From Hermatobates lingyangjiaoensis (taxonomy: Eukaryota > Arthropoda > Insecta > Hemiptera > Hermatobatidae), in the NCBI GenBank assembly GCA_026182355.1, contig JAPFBL010001928.1, positions 2,529,001-2,593,000 on the forward strand: 64,000 nt of DNA, given 5' to 3'. Position 1 is the first letter of the stretch; each line of letters begins with the position of its first letter. Position numbers and translations under genes: made by a program. The notes beneath the pieces were generated by a model. That model did not search any database. It was not told the origin of the DNA and saw nothing but the letters and a program-made list of their open reading frames with translations. This document shows, one piece after another, positions 53,001-60,700 of this stretch.

Positions 53001-56000
53001 TAATTTGGATTTATAATTTTATAATTTTTTATAATTTAGAGTTGTGTTAAAAATTTCCATTCCTAAACTTTTTAATTCTAAATGTGTAATGTAATAGTTC
53101 ATTTTCTATTTTCAAAATTTCATTCTTCTATTAGTTCTTACACTTTTTTAATTCAGATTATTTGTGTTTGAAACATTTTGTATACTGTATTTTGCTTATA
53201 TGATGTATTATACTTTCTGTTGCGCTATAGTTCAATGAAAAAGTCTTAAATGGAACGGAAACATCGTATTGTTTGATTTGAGCCAGAAAAACTATATATC
53301 AACATCTAACCACGTTAAGAAATGAGAAAAGAAGACTGCCTTTCAGCCGTAACAAGCGGTCTTTGTCGGAGTCAAATATCAACTGCGACGAAGACCGCTT
53401 GTTATGGTTGAAAGATCTTAGTCTTTTTTCTCATTTCTTACTATGGTTTTAACGCTGATTTTTGTTTCACGTGTTTATTGTGAAATCTTGTTATATATAT
53501 TAAGAGTGAGAGACCACAGATCATGAAATATTTTAGGTGCATTCAGAATGAACCCTATTAAAATTAAAATCCATCAATTCTAGATTTTTTTTTTATAATG
53601 GCAGTACTTTACTTCTTGAATATTACACAAATCCAACTCCCCATTTTGCAATTTATGCGGTTAACCAGTTTTGGTTCTTATAAGCTCGGTAGGTCTTACT
53701 TAATGTAGCTTCACAAGTAAGGAAACAGATGTAATTTTATTTTTCAGAGAAAAATAGGAGTGAGTACAGACTTAGAGAGTTTCGAAGGAGTTGGGGTAAA
53801 GGAAGCCAGTCAGATTGATCAGGTAGCAATGCGTTGAATCCGGCTTGCATCCAATTATTTTGCATGAATCGCCATGTCGTTTTTTCATCAAGATTTTTCT
53901 TTAATTAATCCAGGCGTTTTTTTTTTGCTTTTCAATAAAGAAATTTTTTTTTAAATAATATTAAAGTTTGGTTTCATGTTTTTTTATAAATATTATTTTG
54001 TGAAGGAACTTTCTTTTATATAAACTCATTACTTTGTATTATGTAAATAGAACTGGGTATGTAAGAGATCAAATACCATGTTTTTAAAACAATATATCCT
54101 TTATCGTTTTTTCATTTAACTATTACGAAATTAACTACTGAACTACATATTCTGCGTTTTTAGGACTTACCAGGATCAAGCCCTTTGGTCTTCTGTGAGT
54201 GCCCTTTACCCCGTTTTAGAGCTCATATCAGTTGTGTACCAGTGTCCCAGAAATGTTCCCACTGAATTTCCCTCCCTGCTGGTAGAAGTCAAGGTTTCTA
54301 GCTACCCTCTGTCACTCTACGAGTGGTCATTCGAGAGATACTGCTCCTCCATCCACTCCCTCGATTTCAAAATCACCTAAAGTCTAGACCTTTTGTGATT
54401 AGGGGAACATTTTTTATCTATAAATTTCAATGATCCACCAAATAATTATTATAAGTTATAGTCATATAATCTATGTTTATAAATTATGCTCCACTAAGAT
54501 GTGATTATAAATAATAGAATTAAAACAAACATCGGAAAAGGCAGTATGTACTTGAGTTCATCTTCTGGTTTTTTTTTTAAAGTTCACATGTTTAGATTTG
54601 TCTTCTATTCTATTCTACACCAAGAAGTACCAGTAAGGAAAAGTTTTGACTCAAGGATATTATTTCCCAACATATTTAAAATAGGTAGCAAGGACTAATA
54701 CTGAAATTATAGAGGAATAACTCTGCTGTCATAAGTATTATATAAGTTGTTTTTTAACGTAATCCTACGCTGTATAGTAAGGCAATACGCTGAAGACATC
54801 TGGGAAATGTACAATGTGGGCTTGGCAGTATTGATAATATATTTTTTTTTCTTCAAGCAATGGAAAAGTGCTATGAATATAACGAAAGATTTACACCTTT
54901 TATTTATGACTGAAACAGACATTTTGTGTCGAGAGAACAAAGTAAGATAGAAAGAATAGCGTACCTCAGCAGTTGGTGAATTTAATACTCTTCATTCGGA
55001 GTAATGATTTAAAATAAGAGTCGCATAGTTGTCAAAAAGTGAGGTCAGATGTGGAACAGGGAGATGCAGTTTCTGTCATCCGGTTTACTTTTGTGCTACC
55101 TGGTGAATTAAATACTTCAGTTAAGAGTTTAAAGTTACTTTTTAGTTTTGATCATACTCAAACGAGCTGTATCAGAAGGTCATCATATTCAGACGAGCTT
55201 GTCATTATGACCAGGAGTGAAGCAGGGCTTAAACAAAAATTAGTGTTATTCAGAGATGAAGAACCAAAGTCTAAATGGATAAATCAAAGCAAGCTAAGTA
55301 CTTGAAAATATCGCCAGCAACAAGCAGAAAGGCCGTGATTCCCATTCCTCAGTTTAACTTTTAAAGTATTCCTTGCTTTACATATCAGCTTCTTCCAACA
55401 GTTTTATGAAAATAAAATAAGCAAGAAAATTTATAGAGAATAAGGACCGTCAATAGATAATACTTTGTGAATGTCAGTGACAAGTAGAATAACAAAGGCT
55501 CAAGTCAAAATTGCTGTCTATAACAGCAAAGGTAAGAGTTGACATAAATCTCAAAGTGAACCAGTAAGTTTTAATTTAATGAACAGAGTTTTGGTGTTTA
55601 TCATAAAACAATTGTCGTTATTAAAAGTTTCTGAGAGGAAGATTATAAGAAGAATCTGCAGACCAGCCTAGTTAATGGCTTATGGAAAGTGAAATACATG
55701 ATTAAATTGAGATCTTGGCCATTGACAATAAAATATTACCAATTTTATTATAACAAGTTAGCTTAGGTTGGCGGGTCAATTTTCAACGAAGAAGAGCTAT
55801 CCTAGAAATGTTGTAGACGTGTCCTTGGCAAGGAAAGAAAGAAAGAAAAAGACCTAGAAGAAGATGTGAAGAGGAGATTTAAAAAGTTGCAACGAAGTTG
55901 GGAATTTGGAATTGGAGAAGAGAAACTCTGGACGAAAAAACATGAAGAAAAAAGGATGAAGAGGGCAAGGGTCACACTGTAGAGCCAGGCAGAAGTATTT

Positions 56001-57047
56001 ATTGCAAACACGTGCTTTTACGCCAATGCTATGAAGAAATAGGTACTATTGATCTTTCCATTCATACTTAACTCTGCTTTTATTTATTTTTACCTTAGCT
56101 ATATTTAACTTATTTTGTTGTGCACTATAAAGAGCTAATCATTAAAAAAAATACATCATTACTGTGTATGACTTAATAGACCCTTGAAACGGACAAACTA
56201 GGAACTCAAAAACAGATATACGCCTAGTAATGTATATTGACTAGTGGCAACACGATTGATAAGCTAACTGCTTGAGCCGCATTATTTATCTAAAAATTAT
56301 AATAAAAAAATATCTGGGTAAAATCTGAAATGAGTTGAGAAATGTTGTTTATTTCATCTTTTAAAAAAAACAATGTAAGGAAGCTGTTTCTAAGTTTCGC
56401 ATGCGCCCATATTGGCTGGACCAATGGTCTGTAGCATTTGGCTGCATGTACAATAATGTTTTGTACAGTAGTGAAATAACGTTTTTAAGTATTATTGTAA
56501 TATAAGTTTTATATTTCTAATCTTATTGGTTTTTAAAACTGTTATGCTTATTTCACTCCAATATAATTAGGTAAAAAAAAGTATATCTATCTGCACAATG
56601 ACGGGATATGGTTTGGGTTGATCTCAGAAGAACACACTAAGACCAGCTGGTGATGTCACACACTCAGGCCTGCCCTATCCCTTACCTCTCCAGCCTTCCA
56701 AACCAGAATCTGACAGAACGCCTGCTTCTAGATGAAGCTGTTCTATAATTTGCCAAAAAGGTTTCTTCTAAAGGACTTTTCTTTCTCTCTATATGTTCAA
56801 GTCAATGACTTAGAAAATGGAATACAGTCTTTTCTGCTTCCACATTGTAACTGGTCTGCAATAATCACGCAACAGAGCCCATGTATAAGCCACTTCCTTC
56901 TGCTTAATACAACCATTTACCTCAATTTCTCCATTAAAGTACATTAACTCCATAGTTTTCTTGTTTCTGCAGGTAACCAGGTCTCCTTGGCTGCCATCTC
57001 TGGTCATACTTTGTGAATTATATTCCTTACCTGCATCCTGCGATATA

Positions 57048-57102
<55 letters not shown>

Positions 57103-57784
57103 TTATTAAATGTCTGCCCCTACCTTTCTCAAGATATGCTAAAACAAGTACTCAGATACAATCCATATCAATGTTGAAGGCCTTTATTTGTTAGTTAGTT
57201 GAAAGTCTTTATCTTTTTTACATACCGGATCAACCATCTGTGATTTTTTTTCTTCTTGTGCATCACGAACAGCTTGGTATGGTTCGGGTAATCCGTATTT
57301 ATGAGAGGTGACACTTCGCGTGGAACAATTCAAAGAAATACTCCACAACGTCAGTGACAACTCTGCACTCATCGAGTCGTCTCTTTGGTATTTTCAAGTA
57401 TACGGATTTCACTTATGTACATCTTTTAGTATAGCTTCATGAAGAGGGGGATATTTCAAAACAATTTTTAATAATGGAAAAAGAAAGTACCTTGTTGAAG
57501 TTTTAAAGCATATACTATGTCTTATTGATATTATCCGTAAAATAAGCTTTATGTTTCAGCCTTACTCGTACCTAGACGACAAGAGTTGTTTACTTCGCTG
57601 CAAGGCCCTCTACGACTGTTCAGCAGACAATGAGGATGAACTCTCGTTCAGAGAAGGTGATATTATAATTGTTACGAATTCTTGTACGGAAGACGACAAC
57701 TGGATGGAAGGTTGGCTGGAGCGTGAGCCCGGAGTGAAAGGCATGTTCCCCATCAGCTTCGTGCACATCCTGCCGGACGTATAG
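22963..57784 (+). CDS. ASAP: ASAP-family ArfGAP with BAR, PH, ArfGAP, ankyrin and SH3 domains (whole gene, 21 coding exons)
   Basis: Arf GTPase-activating protein of the ASAP family, acting at plasma membrane, endosome and adhesion sites. Joined exons: 22963-23088, 24393-24465, 27847-27995, 34120-34374, 36647-36732, 38171-38330, 39074-39347, 41221-41442, 43461-43683, 43793-43973, 46058-46188, 47520-47682, 47758-47877, 48593-48755, 49578-49760, 50235-50303, 51332-51456, 53748-53822, 54164-54194, 54302-54381, 57560-57784. All junctions are GT-AG, all phases match, and the sum is 3,114 nt = 1,037 aa plus stop. Domains: BAR about 20-283, PH about 308-408, ArfGAP about 425-560 with zinc ligands C440, C443, C461, C464 and arginine finger R469, ankyrin repeats about 588-680, Pro/Ser-rich linker 722-963, SH3 about 973-1035. 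The start MPGLISVNEF matches the family N-terminus. The two small exons near 54.2-54.4 kb are the weakest part; leaving both out also keeps frame. Its ATG faces BLOC1S5 across 291 bp. An invertebrate usually has one ASAP where vertebrates have three; that is inference here. Confidence 0.93.
24076..24184. repeat. Palindromic repeat, CTGACGAAGACCG family (internally deleted)
   Basis: Same family as 6575-6753 but the right arm is reduced to the outer 17 bp. Hairpin motif on the minus strand at 24120-24152. In ASAP intron 1. Confidence 0.7.
24393..24465 (+). CDS. ASAP: ASAP exon 2 (BAR domain)
   Basis: Encodes TLDFDRDGLSKMRKAIKAIY and a few more residues, matching the helix 1 region of the ASAP BAR domain. 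Acceptor ATTCCAG, donor AAATT|GTAAG; ends in phase 1. Confidence 0.9.
24466..27846 (+). other. ASAP intron 2
   Basis: AT-rich. A repeat tail with TGCATTCGAAACGCGTTG (26771-26790) follows a more GC-rich stretch at 26560-26760 that may be part of the same element. No exon recognised. Confidence 0.6.
27847..27995 (+). CDS. ASAP: ASAP exon 3 (BAR domain)
   Basis: Encodes SHVNNEMYLSRVVERLGG and on to AVVTKELSALMKTL, a well-conserved BAR segment. Acceptor CTTCAG, donor CCCTT|GTAAG; joins exon 2 through a split Ser codon. Confidence 0.92.
30530..30770 (+). mobile_element. SINE copy
   Basis: Shares the body CAGTCCCGAGAATGTGTAAT then GTCAGGTGCTC with the copy at 12500-12720; head contains GACCCGGGTTTGATACTC, B-box-like. 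Confidence 0.5.
30841..31137 (+). pseudogene. Non-LTR retrotransposon (LINE, Jockey-like) 3' reverse transcriptase remnant
   Basis: One frame reads KDLVYKGVVRSVMTYGCSFW, NKACIQIVQNKCACLIARAH, stop, FARNVDIHHNLIMESIDSYI and ends in a TGA after NLPQLH. The pattern (TYG.xxW, xxxQNKxxR, VRNxxIHxxLxxxxI) is the thumb region of Jockey/CR1-type reverse transcriptases. One internal stop and no upstream domain: a 5'-truncated dead copy. Confidence 0.8.
32301..33150 (+). mobile_element. Non-autonomous Helitron, 850 bp
   Basis: Begins TCTATATATAAATTCTCTTC after an A and ends GCCGGGTAGATCAGCTAG before a T: 5' TC, 3' CTAG, insertion between A and T, and a short hairpin (CCTGG...CCGGG) just before the 3' end. 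No terminal inverted repeats or target duplication, as expected for rolling-circle elements. No Rep/helicase ORF. Confidence 0.82.
34120..34374 (+). CDS. ASAP: ASAP exon 4 (BAR domain core)
   Basis: 85 codons with the family signature LLKGDLRGVKGDLKRPFD, then IEKEKKQQAKEAG and MEKERRLFQLQMCE. It is lysine/glutamate-rich as expected for the membrane-curving surface of a BAR domain. Acceptor TTTACTAG, donor TGTGAA|GTCAGT; phase 0 at both ends. The leading ATG is an internal Met. Confidence 0.95.
34375..36646 (+). other. ASAP intron 4
   Basis: AT-rich. A minus-strand open stretch at 35806-36153 with one hydrophobic segment is seen but not recognised; two GC-richer patches (34840-35000, 36380-36500) are unassigned. 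Confidence 0.5.
36647..36732 (+). CDS. ASAP: ASAP exon 5 (BAR domain)
   Basis: Encodes YLIKVNEIKTKKGIELLQHL and the following VEYYHAQT, matching the helix after QLQMCE. Acceptor TTTCAG, donor ACCAA|GTAAGT; ends in phase 2. Confidence 0.93.
36733..38170 (+). other. ASAP intron 5
   Basis: AT-rich; nothing recognised. Confidence 0.5.
38171..38330 (+). CDS. ASAP: ASAP exon 6 (end of BAR domain)
   Basis: Encodes NYFQDGLKTIEHFGSYVADL and the C-terminal coiled stretch QKQDEERRRLTELRSLLRSS. Acceptor GGTTTCAG, donor AAAGAG|GTAATT; ends in phase 0. Confidence 0.93.
38331..39073 (+). other. ASAP intron 6
   Basis: Somewhat higher GC at 38640-38930, perhaps a repeat remnant; nothing recognised. Confidence 0.4.
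39074..39347 (+). CDS. ASAP: ASAP exon 7 (PH domain, first part)
   Basis: Encodes a short glycine-rich linker then the PH strands: LTRSGYLLKKSEGKMRRVWQ, KRKCTVLAEGFLEICHADES, with the basic KxnKR cluster expected to contact phosphoinositide headgroups. Notably GC-rich. Donor ATCCT|GTTAGT; ends in phase 1. Confidence 0.93.
39348..41220 (+). other. ASAP intron 7
   Basis: AT-rich with a run of about 22 T at 39691-39712; no exon or element recognised. Confidence 0.5.
41221..41442 (+). CDS. ASAP: ASAP exon 8 (PH end, start of ArfGAP zinc finger)
   Basis: Encodes NRTYHFQGEDESDQRAWMSV (PH C-terminal helix with its Trp), a Gly-rich linker, and the first half of the zinc finger, DKCADCNSHN. Acceptor TTGTTACAG, donor ACAATG|GTGCGT; ends in phase 1. 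Confidence 0.93.
41943..42886. mobile_element. Palindromic mariner derivative with duplicated transposase 5' half
   Basis: Two 367-bp arms (41943-42309 and 42520-42886) are reverse complements with a single difference seen, around a 210-bp centre. TA borders both ends. Outer ends read TACGAGGGTCGTCCAGAAAA. Each arm holds the mariner end, 5' leader and the first helix-turn-helix of a SETMAR-type transposase. It lies in ASAP intron 8. Confidence 0.92.
42107..42538 (+). pseudogene. Truncated mariner (SETMAR-type) transposase
   Basis: Starts MEPSMSRPATSIPVPSRVVL and holds a helix-turn-helix (VQIHEQLISVYGEGVMSESM, VRRWVREFKAGRHS), then GIGRPSVVTDEIVAEIDNAI and a second DNA-binding helix set. It ends in unrelated frame where the inverted arm begins; the catalytic DD34D domain is absent. 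A second, shorter copy of the N-terminus runs on the minus strand at 42722-42510. Confidence 0.88.
43461..43683 (+). CDS. ASAP: ASAP exon 9 (ArfGAP catalytic core)
   Basis: Encodes NTWLCINFGVVVCIECSGIH then RDLGVHISRIQSLTLDHIG: the second CxxC pair, the arginine finger in IHR, and the ArfGAP core. Acceptor GTTGTAG, donor CTCAAT|GTAAAA; ends in phase 2. It lies 575 bp past the palindromic mariner element. Confidence 0.94.
43793..43973 (+). CDS. ASAP: ASAP exon 10 (end of ArfGAP, start of ankyrin region)
   Basis: Encodes EERYEFIRAKYVERKFVART followed by the first ankyrin-region helix (NNKNLYHLLQVFAEKVDLGA). Intron 9 is only 109 bp. Donor ACATCC|GTAAGT; phase 0. Confidence 0.93.
43974..46057 (+). 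other. ASAP intron 10
   Basis: Holds the 60-bp duplication at 44883-45002 and a hairpin-repeat tail near 45228-45320 (GACTCATTTTCAATATTTTG). Otherwise AT-rich. Confidence 0.5.
44883..45002 (+). repeat. 60-bp tandem duplication, 2 units
   Basis: Exact 60-bp period; units share GAATTCTTAT and AATAGATGTCAA, CCCATTGTGGTGAGATGA, with five or fewer differences. Confidence 0.85.
46058..46188 (+). CDS. ASAP: ASAP exon 11 (ankyrin repeat)
   Basis: Encodes DCGETALHLAVTREMGTSLH and VDFLVQNMSAAQLDKRTSAQ; GETALHLAV is a textbook ankyrin motif. Acceptor TTTTAG, donor AGCGG|GTGAGT; ends in phase 2. Confidence 0.93.
46189..47519 (+). other. ASAP intron 11
   Basis: A-rich repeat material from about 46500, with partially inverted copies around 46795-46830 and 47040-47080, ending in the hairpin motif at 47347. 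Confidence 0.5.
47347..47380 (+). other. Hammerhead-like hairpin motif
   Basis: CTGAAGA (47348-47354), unpaired A, stem GAACA/TGTTC with loop CAACA, then GAAAC (47371-47375), followed by GCGTTTTATT. In ASAP intron 11. Confidence 0.5.
47520..47682 (+). CDS. ASAP: ASAP exon 12 (ankyrin repeats)
   Basis: Encodes GGGGNTALHLCVLHDKTECM, KLLLRSGANPSITNAQDKTP and LDLAQERGNRTCEEL, a full ankyrin repeat and part of the next. Acceptor TTTTGTAG, donor GAACTG|GTAGGT; phase 0. Confidence 0.93.
47758..47877 (+). CDS. ASAP: ASAP exon 13 (post-ankyrin acidic segment)
   Basis: 40 codons: LRHALSLQKSLFEHINTDWN, then the acidic DDGSTDFSDDETVIEDR. ASAP proteins have a similar acidic stretch after the ankyrin repeats. 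Intron 12 is only 75 bp. Donor GACAGG|GTATTT; phase 0. Confidence 0.9.
48593..48755 (+). CDS. ASAP: ASAP exon 14 (Ser-rich linker)
   Basis: Encodes NGCITPERKSLTSRPASYAE, a serine-rich run, and APPPLAKKPQYP, a candidate SH3-binding site. Low-complexity linker typical of ASAP. Acceptor CTTTTAG, donor CCCAA|GTGAGT; ends in phase 1. Confidence 0.88.
49578..49760 (+). CDS. ASAP: ASAP exon 15 (Pro/Ser-rich linker)
   Basis: Encodes KKRAAPLPPSSGQYPRSSYS and a Ser/Pro/His-rich continuation. AAPLPP is a proline-rich SH3-ligand-like motif. Markedly GC-rich against its flanks. Acceptor TTGCTAG, donor CCTCG|GTGAGC; ends in phase 1. Confidence 0.88.
50235..50303 (+). CDS. ASAP: ASAP exon 16 (linker)
   Basis: Small exon: AGAKLVIPPGEIPVLKSTGL then DKT. 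It fits phase 1 at both ends. Acceptor TTTTAG, donor AACAG|GTACAG. Confidence 0.85.
50445..50612. mobile_element. Small mariner-type MITE
   Basis: Left end TAGGGTGTCCCAAAAGTTGC, right end complement of TACTGTCCCAAAGTATGGGA, TA at both ends. The inverted repeats are imperfect. Confidence 0.5.
50930..51060. repeat. Foldback repeat
   Basis: GTCTCCACACAAATGATTT pairs with AAATCATTTGTGTGGAGAC; a third GTCTCCACA sits between. The pairing continues weakly outward to CTGAGG/CCTCAG. Confidence 0.65.
51332..51456 (+). CDS. ASAP: ASAP exon 17 (proline-rich linker)
   Basis: Encodes GVQRPRNPPPPAPRLANGQS, a serine/isoleucine stretch and NPIPPPRK. The two PxxP-type runs are candidate SH3 ligands. Acceptor ATTCAAG, donor AGAAAG|GTACAT; ends in phase 0. 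Confidence 0.88.
51457..53747 (+). other. ASAP intron 17
   Basis: AT-rich with the palindromic repeat at 53309-53450; the patch at 52200-52400 is not recognised. Confidence 0.5.
53309..53450. repeat. Palindromic repeat, CTGACGAAGACCG family
   Basis: Nearly full foldback: the left arm holds the family hairpin on the minus strand (53341-53374) and the right arm on the plus strand (53391-53425), diverged from each other. Followed by TTCACGTGTTTATTGTGAAA and TA repeats, as at 24.2 kb. Confidence 0.7.
53748..53822 (+). CDS. ASAP: ASAP exon 18 (linker)
   Basis: 25 codons, RKIGVSTDLESFEGVGVKEA plus SQIDQ. Acceptor ATTTTTCAG, donor GATCAG|GTAGCA; phase 0 at both ends, so it could be a cassette exon. 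No strong family similarity is visible; support is splice signals and frame. Confidence 0.75.
54164..54194 (+). CDS. ASAP: ASAP exon 19, probable small exon
   Basis: 31-nt exon (DLPGSSPLVF plus one base) between TTTTTAG and TTCT|GTGAGT. It only keeps frame if joined to the exon at 54302-54381, so the two stand or fall together; leaving both out also keeps frame. The 107-bp intron between them is short for this gene. Confidence 0.55.
54302..54381 (+). CDS. ASAP: ASAP exon 20, probable small proline-rich exon
   Basis: Acceptor GTTTCTAG; reads STLCHSTSGHSRDTAPPSTP then SISKSPK, proline/serine-rich like the neighbouring linker, and ends in phase 0 before a weak donor AAA|GTCTAG. It completes the phase-1 end of the exon at 54164-54194. 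Confidence 0.5.
55039..55990 (+). pseudogene. LINE (endonuclease/reverse transcriptase) remnant
   Basis: The first part reads RSDVEQGDAVSVI (compare the RT motif RQGD) and YSDELVIMTRSEAGLKQKLV, a decayed form of the YADD catalytic box and following helix. Further on, 55845-55930 reads RPRRRCEEEI, stop, KVATKLGIWNWRRETLD, the usual C-terminal RPRRRW-D-I...A tail of such elements. Stops and frameshifts throughout: a dead copy in the last ASAP intron. Confidence 0.7.
56628..56735 (+). CDS. Candidate alternative terminal exon of ASAP
   Basis: After acceptor TTGATCTCAG the phase-0 frame reads KNTLRPAGDVTHSGLPYPLP then LQPSKPESDRTPASR and a TGA. It is GC-rich and proline-rich like the ASAP linker. 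No good GT donor is visible before the stop, so if used it would give an isoform lacking the SH3 domain. It could also be a repeat fragment. Confidence 0.25.
   Translation, partial: KNTLRPAGDVTHSGLPYPLPLQPSKPESDRTPASR
57050..57099. repeat. (TA)n microsatellite
   Basis: About 25 uninterrupted TA units in the last ASAP intron. Confidence 0.95.
57560..57784 (+). CDS. ASAP: ASAP terminal exon (SH3 domain, stop codon)
   Basis: Encodes the C-terminal SH3 domain: CKALYDCSADNEDELSFREG (ALYDC motif and acidic RT loop), then DDNWMEGWLEREPGVKGMFP and ISFVHILPDV before TAG. The second Trp of the usual WW pair is Met here. Acceptor TATGTTTCAG; starts in phase 0. Confidence 0.95.
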   Translation, partial: PYSYLDDKSCLLRCKALYDCSADNEDELSFREGDIIIVTNSCTEDDNWMEGWLEREPGVKGMFPISFVHILPDV

Positions 57785-60700
57785 TGTCGCCTCGCTGTCC
57801 CCCACTAGTGCAGACCTCCCAACTACGCTACACTGCCACAACTCCCTTCACTTTCCTTGTAACCACTTCAACTTTGTTCCTACTAGGCTCCTTAATATTA
57901 AAAGAATACCTTATTTATCTTCTACCTTACACATTTTTATTACCTCTGAGGTAAAAAATTCATATTGTATCGATCCAAGTGGCATTATTTTCTTTATTAA
58001 ATATTTTACTTATATAAGAAAAGCAGCTGAGATTCCGTCAAAAATATTTATTCTTTATGATAAACCAACATTTCAAAATTAATTTATCTTTATTGAAGGT
58101 TAATAAAAAATTGACACTGCTAGCTGAAATAAATAATTACTGGTATTAATAATAATAATTCAAAGGTTTACTAATTAATTATTAATAAATTCCCATACTG
58201 AAATTAGTAGCTATTAAAGGCCTGCTGAAATTAAATTCACTTTGAAAATGTTACCAATCATAAAGAGTGAAGTAATTTTTTGATTATATATAAAGTTGAT
58301 CCAAAGTTTTTTAGAAAAAATTATAGTATGTGAATGATTTTAATTATTTTCGTACTTCCTTGCATGCTTAATAGATTTTATTACCTTCATAATTATTTTC
58401 TTTGAATGAAACCCTTAGAAAATCTTTTTTTTTTCTTTGTAAACTTTATATAAAATTTCTAAAATATGACATGTGCTAACAAAAGCTAACCTTAATGTTG
58501 GTGTAAGTGTTTCTGTTAAGTTCAGCTTTTTTTTTTTTCTAAGAAAATAATTGTTTTCATATTTGGCATTCTCTGTTAAAAATTCAACGGTCTTTGGTTG
58601 TTTATTTTGTGTCACTTTAAACCAAGGAGGTAATCTTTTATTCATTCCTGATCCAATGTGTTTTAATAGACATCGTATGAAGTTTATTTAGTGATAAAAA
58701 TCCTTATGGGATCACATTTTTCCATTTTATTACATAAACAGATTATCCAGAAATTGATGTATTACAACTGATGGGCTAGGAACTCTACATGTCAGTTTTG
58801 TCATTTCAGAAAGCAAAACTATTTCAGGTTTTGATATCTCAGAAGCGTATGTACTTTCCACTACTCTTTCTGTCAGTAATGTTTTGTTCATGTCAGATAA
58901 TTGTTCTAGTTGGTTTATTTTTCGTAAACTTATCAGAACTGCATGTCATATTAATCCCTTTGAGTTGAGTCATATCAGTAACTTCGCACAATGTCTCTAT
59001 AACAAGTTATTGTTATAGAGTTATTTCTACAGTCCTAGTGAGTTCTCTTGTTATAGATACACTTCGCACAACATTATTTGCTGTTTATTTATCTCTAAGT
59101 TGAATACAAAGTTTGAGTTCTGTTGCCGTTGATGAGCTTATCACAATTTTTCATCATTACGGGGAGTTTTACTGGGTTAGTCGTCGCTAGGTCAAATTGT
59201 TCACTAATGTGAATAGATCACTAGTTTCATTAGTGTCAATAGTTCATTGGTTCACTATTCAAATAAAGACCAAATTATTGCACTATTTCAAATCCCATTA
59301 ATTTGATGATCCGTAATTAATAAATCAAGAAATTTCCGATAGTTTGCGATTGAAATTTTGTAAATTTAATAAAATAAATTAAAATAAGGTTATTATTTTT
59401 GATATGATTAAAATTTAATTTATTCATAAAAATACCAAACACTTATATTACTAAATATAAGGTTAAAGAATAAGACTAGCTATACAAAACTCCTCATTCA
59501 TGTTGTTATCTTCAGGCTAGAACCCTAAAGTTAAATTGACTAATATTCACTAAAGATCTCAATAAAGATGTAACTCTAGAGGTAACCTACTTCAATCAAT
59601 TGAAACTTTAGGTAGATCTGTTATTAGAAAAACACACCGTTATACGTTGCATTCGTAAGTATGTGATAGATTAGTTTTAGACATAGTCGATCATCAACGG
59701 CAAACTCAGTTTAATTTTGTATTATTTATTAAAGACATGATCTCTATAAGCACGCCACAGTTGAGAGTGTGTAAATTTAGTATACTGTTGATGATTGGCC
59801 ACGTTTAAAACTGATTGAGTCGTGAAGACAACGTCAGAACAGTACTAAATGGTGATATAGTTTTCTTTATATAGATTTTTTAAAGTTTTAGCCCGATGAT
59901 GGCCACATGAACATCTGGAATATATCGTTATTTGTATTCCAGAATTTCAATGAAATTCGAGGAACCAACTTGCTTAGTCGAGTAACCAAACTATTTTAAC
60001 TTATAATTCGAAGTTCTGCAAATTAAACATTATACTATTGTATATACTGCCTATCTCAAAACACATCAACCGTCTAACGAAAATACGATAACTGTGTTAT
60101 TAAGTTTTGATTTATTTCAAATTATATCTAAATAGTAGTGAAGTAGTTGCTGTATTGTATTGAGTCATAATAGGAAAATAGAAGGCACAAACACTCCGCT
60201 CAAAAGAAGTTTTAAGAAAAGAATATTTTTTTCGTAGCACTTCCACTTTTTTCGGGGACACTTTTTTATTTTCATAGTCTACTTAAACCACCAAATAATG
60301 TTAATTCTCGAAAAGTTGGAAGAATGTCAAGAGTTCTGACAAAGTTCATATCCGCTCGGAGTTCAAACGATTTCATCATGTCTTCAGTTGTCTATCCATA
60401 TATGTACTTGTTGTTCCTTGTCTTTTTACTAAGTAATCGTTAGCCAAATTGTTGAATATAATACTAGATTTGTATTTATCAAGTTGTCAGGCTAAATCCA
60501 TACCCTAGCCAAACCTACCCTGTGTCAACATTAAAGATGATTCAGGACATCGCGATGCATGAAACGAATTTCACATTTTTTAATTAACTAAACTAAGTAA
60601 AAAGAATTTAATTATTTTTTTTTATAATATTGTTAAAATTACCATACATGGGTATTTATTTGAATACGTTGTTTATTCTGGATTTTCTTTCAATTCGTAT

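Larger units (their letters stand above)
54382..57559 (+). other. ASAP last intron
   Basis: Holds the LINE remnant (55039-55990), the candidate alternative exon (56628-56735) and a (TA)n tract (57050-57099). Confidence 0.6.

Noticed and set aside
54195..54380. 61-aa open frame through the two small exons and the intron between
   Set aside because: Its entry phase does not match exon 18 and it ends in a stop without reaching the SH3 exon.
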